Source: Polaromonas sp. AET17H-212 (lineage in GTDB: Bacteria > Pseudomonadota > Gammaproteobacteria > Burkholderiales > Burkholderiaceae_C). Taken from it: 64,000 nucleotides of DNA. The stretch spans positions 35,894 to 99,893 of the forward strand of contig NZ_NBZW01000017.1 in assembly GCF_002379085.1 (NCBI RefSeq), written 5' to 3'. This document shows, piece by piece, positions 8,203 to 16,492 of the stretch (position 1 is the stretch's first letter; each line of letters begins with the position of its first letter). Made by a program: the position numbers and the translations under genes. Below the pieces are notes generated by a model, which saw only the letters and a program-made list of their open reading frames with translations, was not told the DNA's origin and made no database searches.

Positions 8203-8251
8203 ACATTGGCAAATAGGCGATTGTCTTGCCGCAAAAAAAAAGGCTCTTGAG

Positions 8252-10399
8252 ATGCGTCCAAACAAGCGTTGGTGGTTACTGGTGGTTTTGGCCTTGCTGC
8301 TGAGCCTATTTTTTGCGTTCGACCTCGAACGCTTTCTCAGCCTGAGCACCATCAAGGCCAGCCAATCGGATCTGCAGTCCTGGAGAGCCGGACAGCCATT
8401 GCTGGCCGCGGTCTTGTTCTTTGTGGCTTATGTGACTGCTGCGGCGCTGTCGCTGCCTGGGGCTGCGGTGATGACACTGGCTGCTGGGGCATTGTTCGGC
8501 CTCGGCTGGGGCGCATTAATTGTTTCCTTTGCCTCCACGATTGGCGCGACGCTAGCCTTCCTGGCTTCGCGCTGGCTGCTGGGCTGCTGGGTACAGTCGC
8601 GCTTCGGCGAACGCCTTGCCGCGCTCAATGCAGGAATCGCCAAAGATGGCGGCTTCTATCTGTTCACGCTGCGCCTGGTGCCAGTTTTGCCGTTTTTTGT
8701 GATCAACCTGGCCATGGGCGTTACAGCCCTGCGCACCTGGACCTTCTACTGGGTCAGCCAGGTCGGCATGCTTGCCGGTACGCTGGTTTACGTCAACGCC
8801 GGCACACAGTTGGCACGCGTCGAATCGCTTTCGGGCGTCGTCTCGCCCGGTGTGCTTGGCTCGTTGGCATTGTTGGGGATTTTCCCAATCGTCGCAAAAA
8901 AACTGACCGACATCTTTCAGGCTCGAAAAGTCTATGCCCATTGGCCACGGCCTAAGAGCTTTGACCGCAACCTGGTGGTTATCGGAGGAGGCTCGGCAGG
9001 CCTTGTCACGGCTTACATCGCCGCAGCAATCAAGGCTAAAGTTACCCTGGTCGAAAAGCACGCTATGGGCGGCGACTGTTTGAATACCGGTTGTGTCCCG
9101 TCCAAGGCGCTAATCCGATCTGCCAAGTTTCTGTCCCACGTTCAGCGCGCCCGGGAGTTCGGCATGCGCTCAGCCATCGCCGACTTCGACTTCCGCGAGG
9201 TCATGGAGCGCGTGCAGCGCGTGATCAAGGAGATCGAACCACACGACTCGGTGGAGCGTTACACCAATCTCGGCGTGGATGTGGCCCAAGGGTCGGCGCA
9301 AATCATTTCGCCCTGGGAGGTGGAAATCACCCACCTTGACGGTCGAAGGCAGCGTCTGACCACGCGCGCGATTGTTATCGCGGCCGGCGCCCGGCCGTTT
9401 GTGCCGCAGATCCCCGGCATTGACCTGGTCGAAGTGTTGACCTCCGACAACGTCTGGAATCTGCGCCAGCTTCCCGAACGGCTGGTCGTTCTGGGAGGCG
9501 GTCCGATCGGCAGCGAGCTGACACAGACGTTCGCTCGCCTCGGTTCCAAAGTGACGCAAGTTGAGATGGCAGCGCGCATCCTGCTTCGCGAGGACCCGGA
9601 AGTGTCGGATCTGGTTACCGCCCGTTTCCACGCGGAAGGCATCAATGTGCTGGTCGAACACAAGGCAGAACGGGTCGAAGTGCTTAACGGCGAGAAACAA
9701 CTTGTCGCGACATACCGCGGCGAGGAAATTCGTATTCCCTTTGACAGCCTGCTGGTGGCTGTGGGTCGCGTGGCCAACCTCGAAGGCTATGGGCTGAAGG
9801 AGCTCGGCGTCACGACCGGACGCACAGTGGAGGTCAATGGCTACCTGCAGACAAATTTCCCCAACATCTATGCCGCCGGCGACGTGGCTGGTCCCTACCA
9901 GTTCACCCACACCGCCGCCCATCAGGCATGGTACGCAGCCGTCAACGCCCTGTTCGATCCGTTCAAGAAATTTCGGGCTGACTACCGCGTTATTCCGTGG
10001 GCTACCTTTGTCGAACCCGAAGTGGCTCGCGTCGGCCTCAATGAACTCGAGGCCAAGGAAAAAGGCGTGGCATATGAGGTCACGATTTATGGCCTGGATG
10101 ATCTTGATCGAGCCATTGCAGACAATGAGGCGCACGGCTTTGTGAAAGTTCTGACCGTGCCCGGCAAAGACCGCATACTCGGCGTCACCATAGCCGGTGC
10201 GCATGCTGGCGACCTGCTGGCCGAGTGGGTACTGGCCATGAAGCATGGCATTGGTCTGAACAAGATCCTCGGCACCATCCATACCTACCCGACGTTGGCC
10301 GAGGCCAACAAGTATGTTGCCGGCAACTGGAAGCGCGCCCACGCGCCGCGAAAGTTGCTGGCTTGGGTCGAGCGCTTCCATGCCTGGCGACGTACCTGA
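8252..10399 (+). CDS. TVP38/TMEM64 membrane domain fused to mercuric-reductase-like flavoprotein
   Basis: 715 residues. Residues 1 to about 230 form a TVP38/TMEM64 (VTT/DedA-like) membrane domain with five or six hydrophobic segments. From about 245, NLVVIGGGSAGLVTA is the FAD-binding site, GGDCLNTGCVPSKAL the redox-active disulfide (CxxxxC), VVLGGGPIGSELTQ the NAD(P)H site, IYAAGDVAG the second FAD site, and HTYPTLAEA the C-terminal dimer segment. There is no N-terminal HMA domain and no C-terminal Cys pair of true MerA, so mercury reduction is unlikely. Start set by the promoter at 8174-8202. Confidence 0.85.
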   Translation: MRPNKRWWLLVVLALLLSLFFAFDLERFLSLSTIKASQSDLQSWRAGQPLLAAVLFFVAYVTAAALSLPGAAVMTLAAGALFGLGWGALIVSFASTIGATLAFLASRWLLGCWVQSRFGERLAALNAGIAKDGGFYLFTLRLVPVLPFFVINLAMGVTALRTWTFYWVSQVGMLAGTLVYVNAGTQLARVESLSGVVSPGVLGSLALLGIFPIVAKKLTDIFQARKVYAHWPRPKSFDRNLVVIGGGSAGLVTAYIAAAIKAKVTLVEKHAMGGDCLNTGCVPSKALIRSAKFLSHVQRAREFGMRSAIADFDFREVMERVQRVIKEIEPHDSVERYTNLGVDVAQGSAQIISPWEVEITHLDGRRQRLTTRAIVIAAGARPFVPQIPGIDLVEVLTSDNVWNLRQLPERLVVLGGGPIGSELTQTFARLGSKVTQVEMAARILLREDPEVSDLVTARFHAEGINVLVEHKAERVEVLNGEKQLVATYRGEEIRIPFDSLLVAVGRVANLEGYGLKELGVTTGRTVEVNGYLQTNFPNIYAAGDVAGPYQFTHTAAHQAWYAAVNALFDPFKKFRADYRVIPWATFVEPEVARVGLNELEAKEKGVAYEVTIYGLDDLDRAIADNEAHGFVKVLTVPGKDRILGVTIAGAHAGDLLAEWVLAMKHGIGLNKILGTIHTYPTLAEANKYVAGNWKRAHAPRKLLAWVERFHAWRRT

Positions 10400-10408
10400 A
10401 GACACATC

Positions 10409-11479
10409 ATGATCCGTACCTCAAACCCCACCGTCTATCTTGACCTGCCGCCCGGCGCAGGACACAGTGCGCTACGAACCGCCCTGATGGCCATGCGGGT
10501 GGTTCCGCTCGCATTTCCGAAGGGAAAGGACGAGTACGTTGCCGCACTCCACAGCCTAGCTGACCTGCCCGCCATGGTGGCCTTCGTCGATATTTCGCAT
10601 ACGGATGAATCGCAATCGCACACACTGCCCCAATTGGAGGCCTTGCTTCCGGCCACCCTAGCCCGTCAGCAAATTTTTCTCACGCGGCTAGCTGGCGGCC
10701 ACGTGAGCGAAGGCGACGTCCGATGGGCGAAAGCACTCGGTTTTGCTGATCTTCTGTGCGATCTGGAGGTGCAAAACGGCAAAGGTTCACTGCGCAAAGC
10801 CGTCGATGCCGTTGCGAACGTATTCTCACTGCCTCGTATATCATCAGGTGAACTGGTGATATACGCGCGACCGATGATCGAGGTCACAAGTGTTCCTACA
10901 CCGCGCGCCGTTATTCGGTCCCTCACGGGTTTGGGCGCCGAGCATGTGGCAACACTGCTTGGCGAGTCGCTGAATATCGTTGATCGGACCTACCATCTAA
11001 AGACATACTCACATTGTTTTGTCGGATCTGACGCAGTCATCTGGCTAGGTGAAAAATTCAAGCGATCACGCAAAGAGGCACTGGCGATTGGCCAGGCACT
11101 CCTGGCTTTGGGATTGATCGCCCATGTCACGGGTGACCACCCTTTTCTCGATGATCGCCTGTTTTATCACCTCGCTGTTTCTGAGCTGGCGGATCAATTG
11201 CATCTGGGCCTGATCTTCGACGGGTTGCGTGGGCCCCGTGGTGTTCCAGTGGCCGACAGAAGTTATTTGGGCAAAACTTATCACCGTTGCTGGATCGGAG
11301 CCGAAGCGGCAGATCTTCTGGTGAAACAACATGGCGTCACAAGACATGATGCGTGGATACTGCTGCATCGTCTGATGCAGTTCGGCCTCATCGAGCACGT
11401 CACCCGCTCAAGACCTTTGATAGACGGGGCATTTTTTTACCGTTTCATCGGTTTTCCCATCAAAAGGGAGCAATCGTGA
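10409..11479 (+). CDS. Protein with receiver-like N-terminus and two DEP domains
   Basis: 356 residues. Residues 1 to about 145 have a receiver-like strand/helix alternation; two DEP-like domains follow (about 190-255, around YSHCFVGSDAVIWL, and about 280-350, around YHRCWIGAEAADLL), each with the usual helix pair and a phi-I-E/A-H-V turn. DEP domains normally give membrane or protein docking. It begins 9 nt after the flavoprotein gene and ends in a GTGA overlap with the DUF547 gene. Its N-terminus recalls the small receiver-like protein at 49-510. Confidence 0.65.
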   Translation: MIRTSNPTVYLDLPPGAGHSALRTALMAMRVVPLAFPKGKDEYVAALHSLADLPAMVAFVDISHTDESQSHTLPQLEALLPATLARQQIFLTRLAGGHVSEGDVRWAKALGFADLLCDLEVQNGKGSLRKAVDAVANVFSLPRISSGELVIYARPMIEVTSVPTPRAVIRSLTGLGAEHVATLLGESLNIVDRTYHLKTYSHCFVGSDAVIWLGEKFKRSRKEALAIGQALLALGLIAHVTGDHPFLDDRLFYHLAVSELADQLHLGLIFDGLRGPRGVPVADRSYLGKTYHRCWIGAEAADLLVKQHGVTRHDAWILLHRLMQFGLIEHVTRSRPLIDGAFFYRFIGFPIKREQS

Positions 11480-12318
11480 CCAAGCGATTGAACGTACCGG
11501 GGCGACGTGCCCTGCTCACCGCTCTGCCTCTGCTTCTGCTGGCTGGTTTCCATGCTCCGGCAGTCCATGCTGCGTTCGACCACGGCCACCGGGACTGGGA
11601 CGCCTTGCTCAAGCAGCATGTTGTGGTGGCGCCCGGCGGAAACGCATCAACCCTGAGGTATGCCGGCCTGCAAGCCCGACGCAATGAGCTACGTGCTTAC
11701 TTGGCCAGCCTTTCTGCCGTATCGACCCGGGAATATGGTGCTTGGACTGGTCCCCAACAACTGGCATTTCTGGCCAATGCCTACAACGCCTACACCGTCG
11801 AACTGGTTCTCACGCGGTATCCAGACCTTCAATCGATCAGGGATTTGGGTGGTCTGCTGCAGAGCCCCTGGAAGAAGAAGTTTTTCCGCTTGTTGGAACA
11901 GGAGCGATCACTCGATGAGCTCGAGCATGGGATGATTCGCGCGCCAGGCATTTTTGACGACCCGCGCATTCACGCGGCCATGGTCTGCGCCTCGATCGGC
12001 TGCCCGATGCTGCGCAATGAGGCGTTTGTGGCCGAACGGCTTGACGCCCAGCTTGACGATGCCTTGCGGCGCTTTCTGTCCGATCGTTCCCGCAACCGCT
12101 TCGATGGTACCACCGGCACGCTCGCTGTTTCGAAGATCTTCGACTGGTACCGCAGGGATTTCGAGCAGGGACACAAGGGTTACGATTCACTGCAGGCGGT
12201 GTTCGCCCGGCACGCTGATTCACTGGCCAACACACCGCAAACACAGGGCGACGTTCGCGCGGGCCGCTATAAGCTGGCCTTTCTAAACTACGACTGGGCG
12301 CTCAATGATGTTCGCTGA
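11476..12318 (+). CDS. DUF547 exported protein
   Basis: 280 residues from a GTG at 11476 (GGGAG 6 nt upstream, stop of the DEP gene overlapping). A signal peptide (ALLTALPLLLLAGF, cleavage near VHAA) precedes a DUF547 domain with LAFLANAYNAYTVELVL, the IRDLGG segment, IRAPGIFDDPRIHAAMVCASIGCP and SKIFDWYRRDF. The invariant HxAxxCxSxxCP stretch is reminiscent of transglutaminase-like cysteine enzymes. Probably periplasmic. DUF547 genes often accompany arsS-type clusters in my recollection. Confidence 0.8.
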   Translation: MTKRLNVPGRRALLTALPLLLLAGFHAPAVHAAFDHGHRDWDALLKQHVVVAPGGNASTLRYAGLQARRNELRAYLASLSAVSTREYGAWTGPQQLAFLANAYNAYTVELVLTRYPDLQSIRDLGGLLQSPWKKKFFRLLEQERSLDELEHGMIRAPGIFDDPRIHAAMVCASIGCPMLRNEAFVAERLDAQLDDALRRFLSDRSRNRFDGTTGTLAVSKIFDWYRRDFEQGHKGYDSLQAVFARHADSLANTPQTQGDVRAGRYKLAFLNYDWALNDVR

Positions 12319-12339
12319 GCGTAAACGGAACGAACACCC

Positions 12340-13131
12340 ATGACAGCCATCATCGACAGCATTTTCGGGTGGATCGGCGACCGGCTAAGTCGCTACCTGA
12401 GCCAAACCCATCCTACGCGAAGCTTGGCCGTGCCTACAGATCCGGTCATGCTGATGGCCTGCCTGAAACCAGGTGACGTTGTGCTGATCGAAGGGCAGAC
12501 CCGCGTCAGCGTTGCGATCAAGTACCTGACCCAGTCGACTTGGTCGCACGCCGCACTGTACGTAGGCAACGCCAGCGGGCTCGTCGATGGACTGGGTCAG
12601 CCTCGCTGCTTTCTGGAGGCGGACATCCGCGAAGGTGTGCGGGTCGTCAGCGTGGCGGAATTCACAGGTTTGCATTGCCGTGTGTGCCGGCCAATTGGAC
12701 TGAATGACGTTGAGATCAATGCCTTGATTCACTTCGTGCTGGCTCGCCTGGGCCACCGCTACGATCTGAAGAATGTGTTTGACTTGGCGCGCTATCTCTT
12801 GCCGACGCCGCCCGTTCCGGTGCGATGGCGCCGCCGCATGCTGGCACTTGGCAGCGGGGATCCCACTCGGGCCATCTGCTCTACTCTGATTGCCCAAGCC
12901 TTCCAGTCCGTGCGCTACCCCATTCTGCCGCTCATCGAAACCGTGCCGTCCAAAGATCCGACGTGCCTCGGCTGCATGGACGAAATCCTGTGGGTACGCC
13001 ACCACAGCCTGTTCGTGCCGCGTGATTTCGACGTCTCGCCATACTTCTGCGTGATCAAGCCCATGCTGGCGATGAATTTTGATCATCGTCAGCTGACGTG
13101 GAACGAAGACGCGAACAAGGAGTTCGCATGA
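12340..13131 (+). CDS. Permuted NlpC/P60-like (YiiX/YebB-type) cysteine hydrolase
   Basis: 263 residues without signal peptide. CLKPGDVVLIEG and STWSHAALYVG give the His-containing half and AICSTLIAQAF the Cys-containing half of a circularly permuted papain-like (YiiX/LRAT) fold. Such enzymes hydrolyse amide or acyl bonds, often in lipids or cell wall. It starts 21 nt after the DUF547 gene and ends in an ATGA overlap with the next frame. The C-terminal segment RHHSLFVPRDFDVSPYF is characteristic of a conserved subgroup; the substrate is unknown. Confidence 0.7.
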   Translation: MTAIIDSIFGWIGDRLSRYLSQTHPTRSLAVPTDPVMLMACLKPGDVVLIEGQTRVSVAIKYLTQSTWSHAALYVGNASGLVDGLGQPRCFLEADIREGVRVVSVAEFTGLHCRVCRPIGLNDVEINALIHFVLARLGHRYDLKNVFDLARYLLPTPPVPVRWRRRMLALGSGDPTRAICSTLIAQAFQSVRYPILPLIETVPSKDPTCLGCMDEILWVRHHSLFVPRDFDVSPYFCVIKPMLAMNFDHRQLTWNEDANKEFA

Positions 13132-13310
13132 GACTGACGCTTTGCATCATCGTATCGGTGCTCGATGAAGCCGAATCGCCAACCCGGCGTTTGCATAACC
13201 GGGGCGCACTTCAGACAATTGTGAATGGCGGCAACCAGGCATTGTGGGGGGTGGATGCATCTGCCGATCTGGCACGCTTGGGCGCCATCGAGCCAGGTAC
13301 GTCCGTATGA
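13128..13310 (+). pseudogene. Internally deleted TIGR04283-type glycosyltransferase remnant
   Basis: A 60-residue frame with ATGA overlaps at both ends. The first 17 residues (MRLTLCIIVSVLDEAES) match the opening beta strand of family-2 transferases of the rSAM/selenodomain-associated type, usually RLTIIIPVLNEA. The rest (RRLHNRGALQTIV, ALWGVDASADLARL) resembles their C-terminal end. About 170 residues, including the DxD region, are missing. The intact frame and overlaps suggest an in-frame deletion that kept downstream translation coupled. Comparison is from memory. Confidence 0.5.
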
Positions 13311-14422
13311 AGCGGCTCGTGTTGCTCGGTGGTGGACACGCACATGTCAAGGTGCTGGCCGAACTGGCTAGGCGGCCACTGGTCGGATGGGATGTCCACC
13401 TTGTGTCACCGTATCGGCGCCAGATCTACTCGGGCATGCTACCGGGCTGGGTGGCGGGACACTACCCGATCGAGTCATGTGCTATCAATCTCAACACCCT
13501 CGCGGCAGATGCTCGCGTCGCGTTTCACGAAACCACCGGAGCGGGAGTCTCCCCAGCCATCAACGAAATCTCGTGCTCAGATGGCACCCGCCTGCGTTTC
13601 GATCTGCTGTCCATCGACACCGGTTCGCTGCCGGCCATCGACCAGTTGCCAGGCAGCCTCGAACATGCGCTGCCGATTCGGCCTATCGAGGAATTCGTGT
13701 CGGCCTGGCCAGGTATCGTGGACCGAATGCTCAGCCGTTGCCGACGTTTCGATCTTGTGATCCTGGGTGCAGGTGCTGCTGGTGTGGAACTGGCATTCGC
13801 CATTCAGTATCGCGCCATGGTTGACGGATGGTCACATCTGCGTATCACCCTCGTCGGCTCGGGAGCGCTTCCGTTGGACGGGGGGCCAGTGCGGCAGCGT
13901 CAACAGGCGGCCAACTTGCTTATGCAACGTGGCGTGGCATGGCAAGCGGAGCGTCGGGCAGTAGAAATCTCCACTGACCATATCAACTTCGAACAAGGGC
14001 TCCCGCTTGGCTTCGATGCTTGCTTTGTCGTTACCGGCGCCGCTGCACCCACCTGGGTTCGCGCTAGCGGCCTGGCCACCAATGAGCGTGGGTTCATCCG
14101 TGTTGGGCCCACTCTGCAAAGCGTGTCCCACCCGCAGATCTTTGCCGCGGGCGACGTGGCAGCCTATGCGGACAACAGGCCGAAGTCCGGGGTGTTCGCG
14201 GTCAAGGCGGGCCCGGTGCTGGCCGACAACCTGAGAGCGGTTTGCGAAGGGCGGTTACCCCGCCGCTGGACACCTCAAACACGGGCGCTCTATCTCATCA
14301 GCACAGGGAATCGATATGCCATCGCCTCGTGGGGTCCTTGGGCTTGGGGTGGTGCGTGGGTCTGGTACTGGAAAGACCGAATTGACCGGGGCTTTATGCG
14401 CCGCTTTGGTACGGACGCCTGA
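13307..14422 (+). CDS. NDH-2/SelD-associated type FAD-dependent oxidoreductase
   Basis: 371 residues. RLVLLGGGHAHVKVL is the N-terminal FAD site with the GGGHAH variant typical of flavoproteins that are fused to or partner SelD; LVILGAGAAGVELA is the second dinucleotide site and IFAAGDVAAY the distal FAD motif. It resembles type-II NADH dehydrogenases but lacks a C-terminal membrane anchor beyond the aromatic WGPWAWGGAWVWYWKD stretch. No SelD domain is attached. It starts in an ATGA overlap with the transferase remnant and ends the unit before a hairpin. Confidence 0.8.
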   Translation: MKRLVLLGGGHAHVKVLAELARRPLVGWDVHLVSPYRRQIYSGMLPGWVAGHYPIESCAINLNTLAADARVAFHETTGAGVSPAINEISCSDGTRLRFDLLSIDTGSLPAIDQLPGSLEHALPIRPIEEFVSAWPGIVDRMLSRCRRFDLVILGAGAAGVELAFAIQYRAMVDGWSHLRITLVGSGALPLDGGPVRQRQQAANLLMQRGVAWQAERRAVEISTDHINFEQGLPLGFDACFVVTGAAAPTWVRASGLATNERGFIRVGPTLQSVSHPQIFAAGDVAAYADNRPKSGVFAVKAGPVLADNLRAVCEGRLPRRWTPQTRALYLISTGNRYAIASWGPWAWGGAWVWYWKDRIDRGFMRRFGTDA

Positions 14423-14511
14423 ACATGGCGAAGTACGCGTCAACGAAAAGGTGACGCTTTCGCGCTAATAGGACCAGGACCGAAGCACCGGACGCCTAGC
14501 CGATTTTGTCA

Positions 14512-14538
14512 GCGACACACTCGAACGGAGTGTGTCGC
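14512..14538. terminator. Bidirectional hairpin between convergent genes
   Basis: GCGACACACTC, loop GAACG, GAGTGTGTCGC: a perfect 11-bp stem between the end of the flavoprotein gene (14422) and the end of the leftward DUF4148-like gene (14560). No long T-run follows on either side. Confidence 0.55.
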
Positions 14539-14559
14539 CAACATTGGGTGCCATTGCGC

Positions 14560-14850
14560 TTAGATCGCGCTGGCTTCACCGGACGGGATTTGGCCAAGGC
14601 GAAGGGCTTGGGCGGTTTGCGCTCGCACAGCTGCACGGTCCAGACTTGAACGGATCGGCGACACGCGGGATCCAGCCGGCTCATTGCTGCGCTTGCGCAT
14701 CGCTTGAGCAGCCTCGGCCACGACTTCAGCGCGCACCCGGCTGCTCTGGAATGCCTTGGTGTATTCAGGCGCTACGGCATCGTCTGCCTGGACCCCGGCT
14801 GAGAAGAGGACCGCCAATGCAGCGACTGCAAAGATGCGATTTGATTTCAT
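14560..14850 (-). CDS. DUF4148-like small exported protein
   Basis: 96 residues from the ATG at 14850 (AAGGA 7 nt upstream). A signal peptide (MKSNRIFAVAALAVLFSAG, cleavage near VQA-DD) is followed by SSRVRAEVVAEAAQAM and DRAAVRAQTAQAL, two copies of the TRAEV/AQ helix that marks the DUF4148 family common in Burkholderiales. Its function is unknown. No copy of the sigma motif was found upstream, so it may not belong to the regulon. A longer frame from 14904 is not favoured because the signal begins at this Met. Confidence 0.65.
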   Translation of the reverse strand: MKSNRIFAVAALAVLFSAGVQADDAVAPEYTKAFQSSRVRAEVVAEAAQAMRKRSNEPAGSRVSPIRSSLDRAAVRAQTAQALRLGQIPSGEASAI

Positions 14851-15021
14851 GATGATTTCCTTTGTGAGGTTGAACTGAAGATTTAAATGAACTGCAGCGC
14901 TCATAGCGTCACAGTCACAACCTTGGTCGGACCAAATCAGGAAAACGTGACAAGACCAGACAAAAACCTTTAAAACAACAGGGGATTTCAGGAAACTTCA
15001 GAAGAAGATCCTGTCGGCGGA

Positions 15022-15051
15022 TGTAAGGCAAGGTGGAGGTTTGTCGTCTAA
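15022..15051 (+). promoter_or_regulatory. ECF-type sigma promoter of the sigma/anti-sigma operon
   Basis: TGTAAG (15022-15027), 18 nt, GTCTAA (15046-15051), sharing the run GTCTAACAA with the arsS promoter. It implies autoregulation and fixes the sigma start at 15108 rather than 15033. Confidence 0.65.
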
Positions 15052-15107
15052 CAAACAGACCATACAGCGTTCGTAACATCAACAGCGCCTTGACGCAGGA
15101 GATAAAG

Positions 15108-15746
15108 ATGGCTCGACTAAAAGAAGAGATGGTTGCCCGGGCGCCCACACACCCAGGAATTCCCGCACCTGACGCCGATGTGGATCTGGAGACACAACTG
15201 CCAGTCCTGCGACAGCGCCTCTTGCGCCATGCTCGTTTCGCATTGCATGACGCCAGCTTGGCAGAGGACCTGGTGCAGGACACTTTGATGGCCGTCGTCG
15301 AACAGCACGCCAGTCATCGGGGAGTTGCCTCCCTCATCACCTGGGCGACGGCAATCCTGAAAAACAAGGTTGCCGACTGGTATCGATCACCCAATCGGCG
15401 CCGCATGGTGCAATTTACATCTGACGATGGCGAGCTCGAACGCTCTGTCGATGCCATCTATGACCAAAATGAGTCCTATGCCGATCCGGTCCCGGCCTGG
15501 CAACAGCCAGAAAATCAGCTTGAGCAGCGCCAGATGATGACCGTGCTCGAAAGCTGTGTGAGCTACCTGCCACGTCAGACTGGCCATGTTTTCATGATGC
15601 GCGAATGGCTTGGCTTTGAGAACTCTGAAATTTGTGACCGGACCGGCATCAGCGCAGAAAATTGCAGGAAGATTCTGCACCGGGCGCGCATGGCACTCCG
15701 CGACTGCATGCAGCGCGATTGGATTGGGAAAAGGACGGCAGTATGA
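15108..15746 (+). CDS. ECF-type RNA polymerase sigma factor
   Basis: 212 residues from the ATG at 15108 (AGGAG 7 nt upstream). Region 2 runs from LRQRLLRHARFALHDASLAEDLVQDTLMAV through the WATAILKNKVADWYR helix; region 4 is around YLPRQTGHVFMMREWLGFENSEICDRTGISAENCRKILHRAR, the DNA-reading helix-turn-helix. The linker of about 60 residues (QNESYADPVPAWQQPEN) is longer than in minimal ECF factors and resembles those paired with zf-HC2 anti-sigma factors. The gene overlaps its anti-sigma partner by ATGA. It probably reads TGTAAG-N17/18-GTCTAW. Confidence 0.85.
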   Translation: MARLKEEMVARAPTHPGIPAPDADVDLETQLPVLRQRLLRHARFALHDASLAEDLVQDTLMAVVEQHASHRGVASLITWATAILKNKVADWYRSPNRRRMVQFTSDDGELERSVDAIYDQNESYADPVPAWQQPENQLEQRQMMTVLESCVSYLPRQTGHVFMMREWLGFENSEICDRTGISAENCRKILHRARMALRDCMQRDWIGKRTAV

Positions 15747-15997
15747 ACGGAATGTATTCTTGCAAAAAGGTGGCAGAACTTCTGTCCCAGCGCTTGGACG
15801 AACCTCTTGGATTGGTTGACCGTCTTCGTCTGCGTGCACATCTCTCCATGTGCAACAACTGCCGCCATATAGATAACCAGTTGACGGCAGTCCATTCACT
15901 CATTGCCGATCTCTTCTCATCAAGTCAAGCTTCTGGAAACGCTCCGGAAGAAGATAAAGATCTTGCCGGAAGGCCTCGGGGTTCCGAAACGCAATAG
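15743..15997 (+). CDS. Zinc-finger (zf-HC2) anti-sigma factor
   Basis: 84 residues, soluble. The zinc motif is Cys7, then His33-x3-Cys37-x2-Cys40 (RAHLSMCNNCRHI), as in ZAS-type anti-sigma factors that release their sigma factor when the thiols are oxidised or metal is lost. It lacks a membrane segment, so sensing is probably cytoplasmic (oxidant, electrophile or metal). ATGA overlap with the sigma gene ensures joint translation. Confidence 0.8.
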   Translation: MNGMYSCKKVAELLSQRLDEPLGLVDRLRLRAHLSMCNNCRHIDNQLTAVHSLIADLFSSSQASGNAPEEDKDLAGRPRGSETQ

Positions 15998-16163
15998 AGT
16001 TCAATCCACGGCAAGCGTCCCAAGAAAGCCACTCTTCAAATGGCGTTCATCGTCGCGTTGGCATCGATGTTCGTGAACACGTCAAAGGCCCTGCCTTGAA
16101 TGCATCAGCGGTTTGATTCAAGATAGCTGTGGAGCCATCGTGTTGAGTTCCATCGAAATTTGA

Positions 16164-16397
16164 CCCAACGCAACGCGCAGCAAGTTGGAGCCGGTCAAAA
16201 AGGTCGTCAAGATGCTCCGGAGCCACGGGGAAGGCCTGCTGACCTATAGCCAACATGGAGTCAGCAAAGCCTGTGCAGAAGGTTTCAACAGCGCCATCCA
16301 ACTCATTAAGGCCAATGTGCGCGGACTTCGCAACTTCACCAACTACCGGGCAAGGATTCTGTCTCATTGTGGAAAGTTGAACTTGGCTATGGCCTAG
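16164..16397 (+). pseudogene. ISL3-family transposase C-terminal remnant
   Basis: The frame reads ATRSKLEPVKKVVKMLRSH, then AEGFNSAIQLIKANVRGLRN and FTNYRARILSHCGKLNLA, matching the C-terminal end of ISL3 transposases (EGxNSxIQ..K..ARGFRNFxNYR). Everything upstream, including the catalytic acidic residues, is gone; in-frame stops occur just before. It marks the left edge of the mosaic region. Confidence 0.6.
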
Positions 16398-16492
16398 AAA
16401 ATCACAGTAAATTCAACGAAGCTCCCAAATAGATGGATAGCGCTCAGCCCCATCACGCTGCCAATAGAAGGGCCGCAAAAGCTGCTCCTGTT

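Noticed and set aside
9170..10405. A 411-codon minus-strand frame
   Set aside because: It lies entirely within the flavoprotein gene, whose FAD and disulfide motifs are clear.
14851..15020. A sigma-regulon promoter for the DUF4148-like gene
   Set aside because: GTCTGG and GTCTTG are present on the minus strand but no TGTAAG at 17-18 nt.
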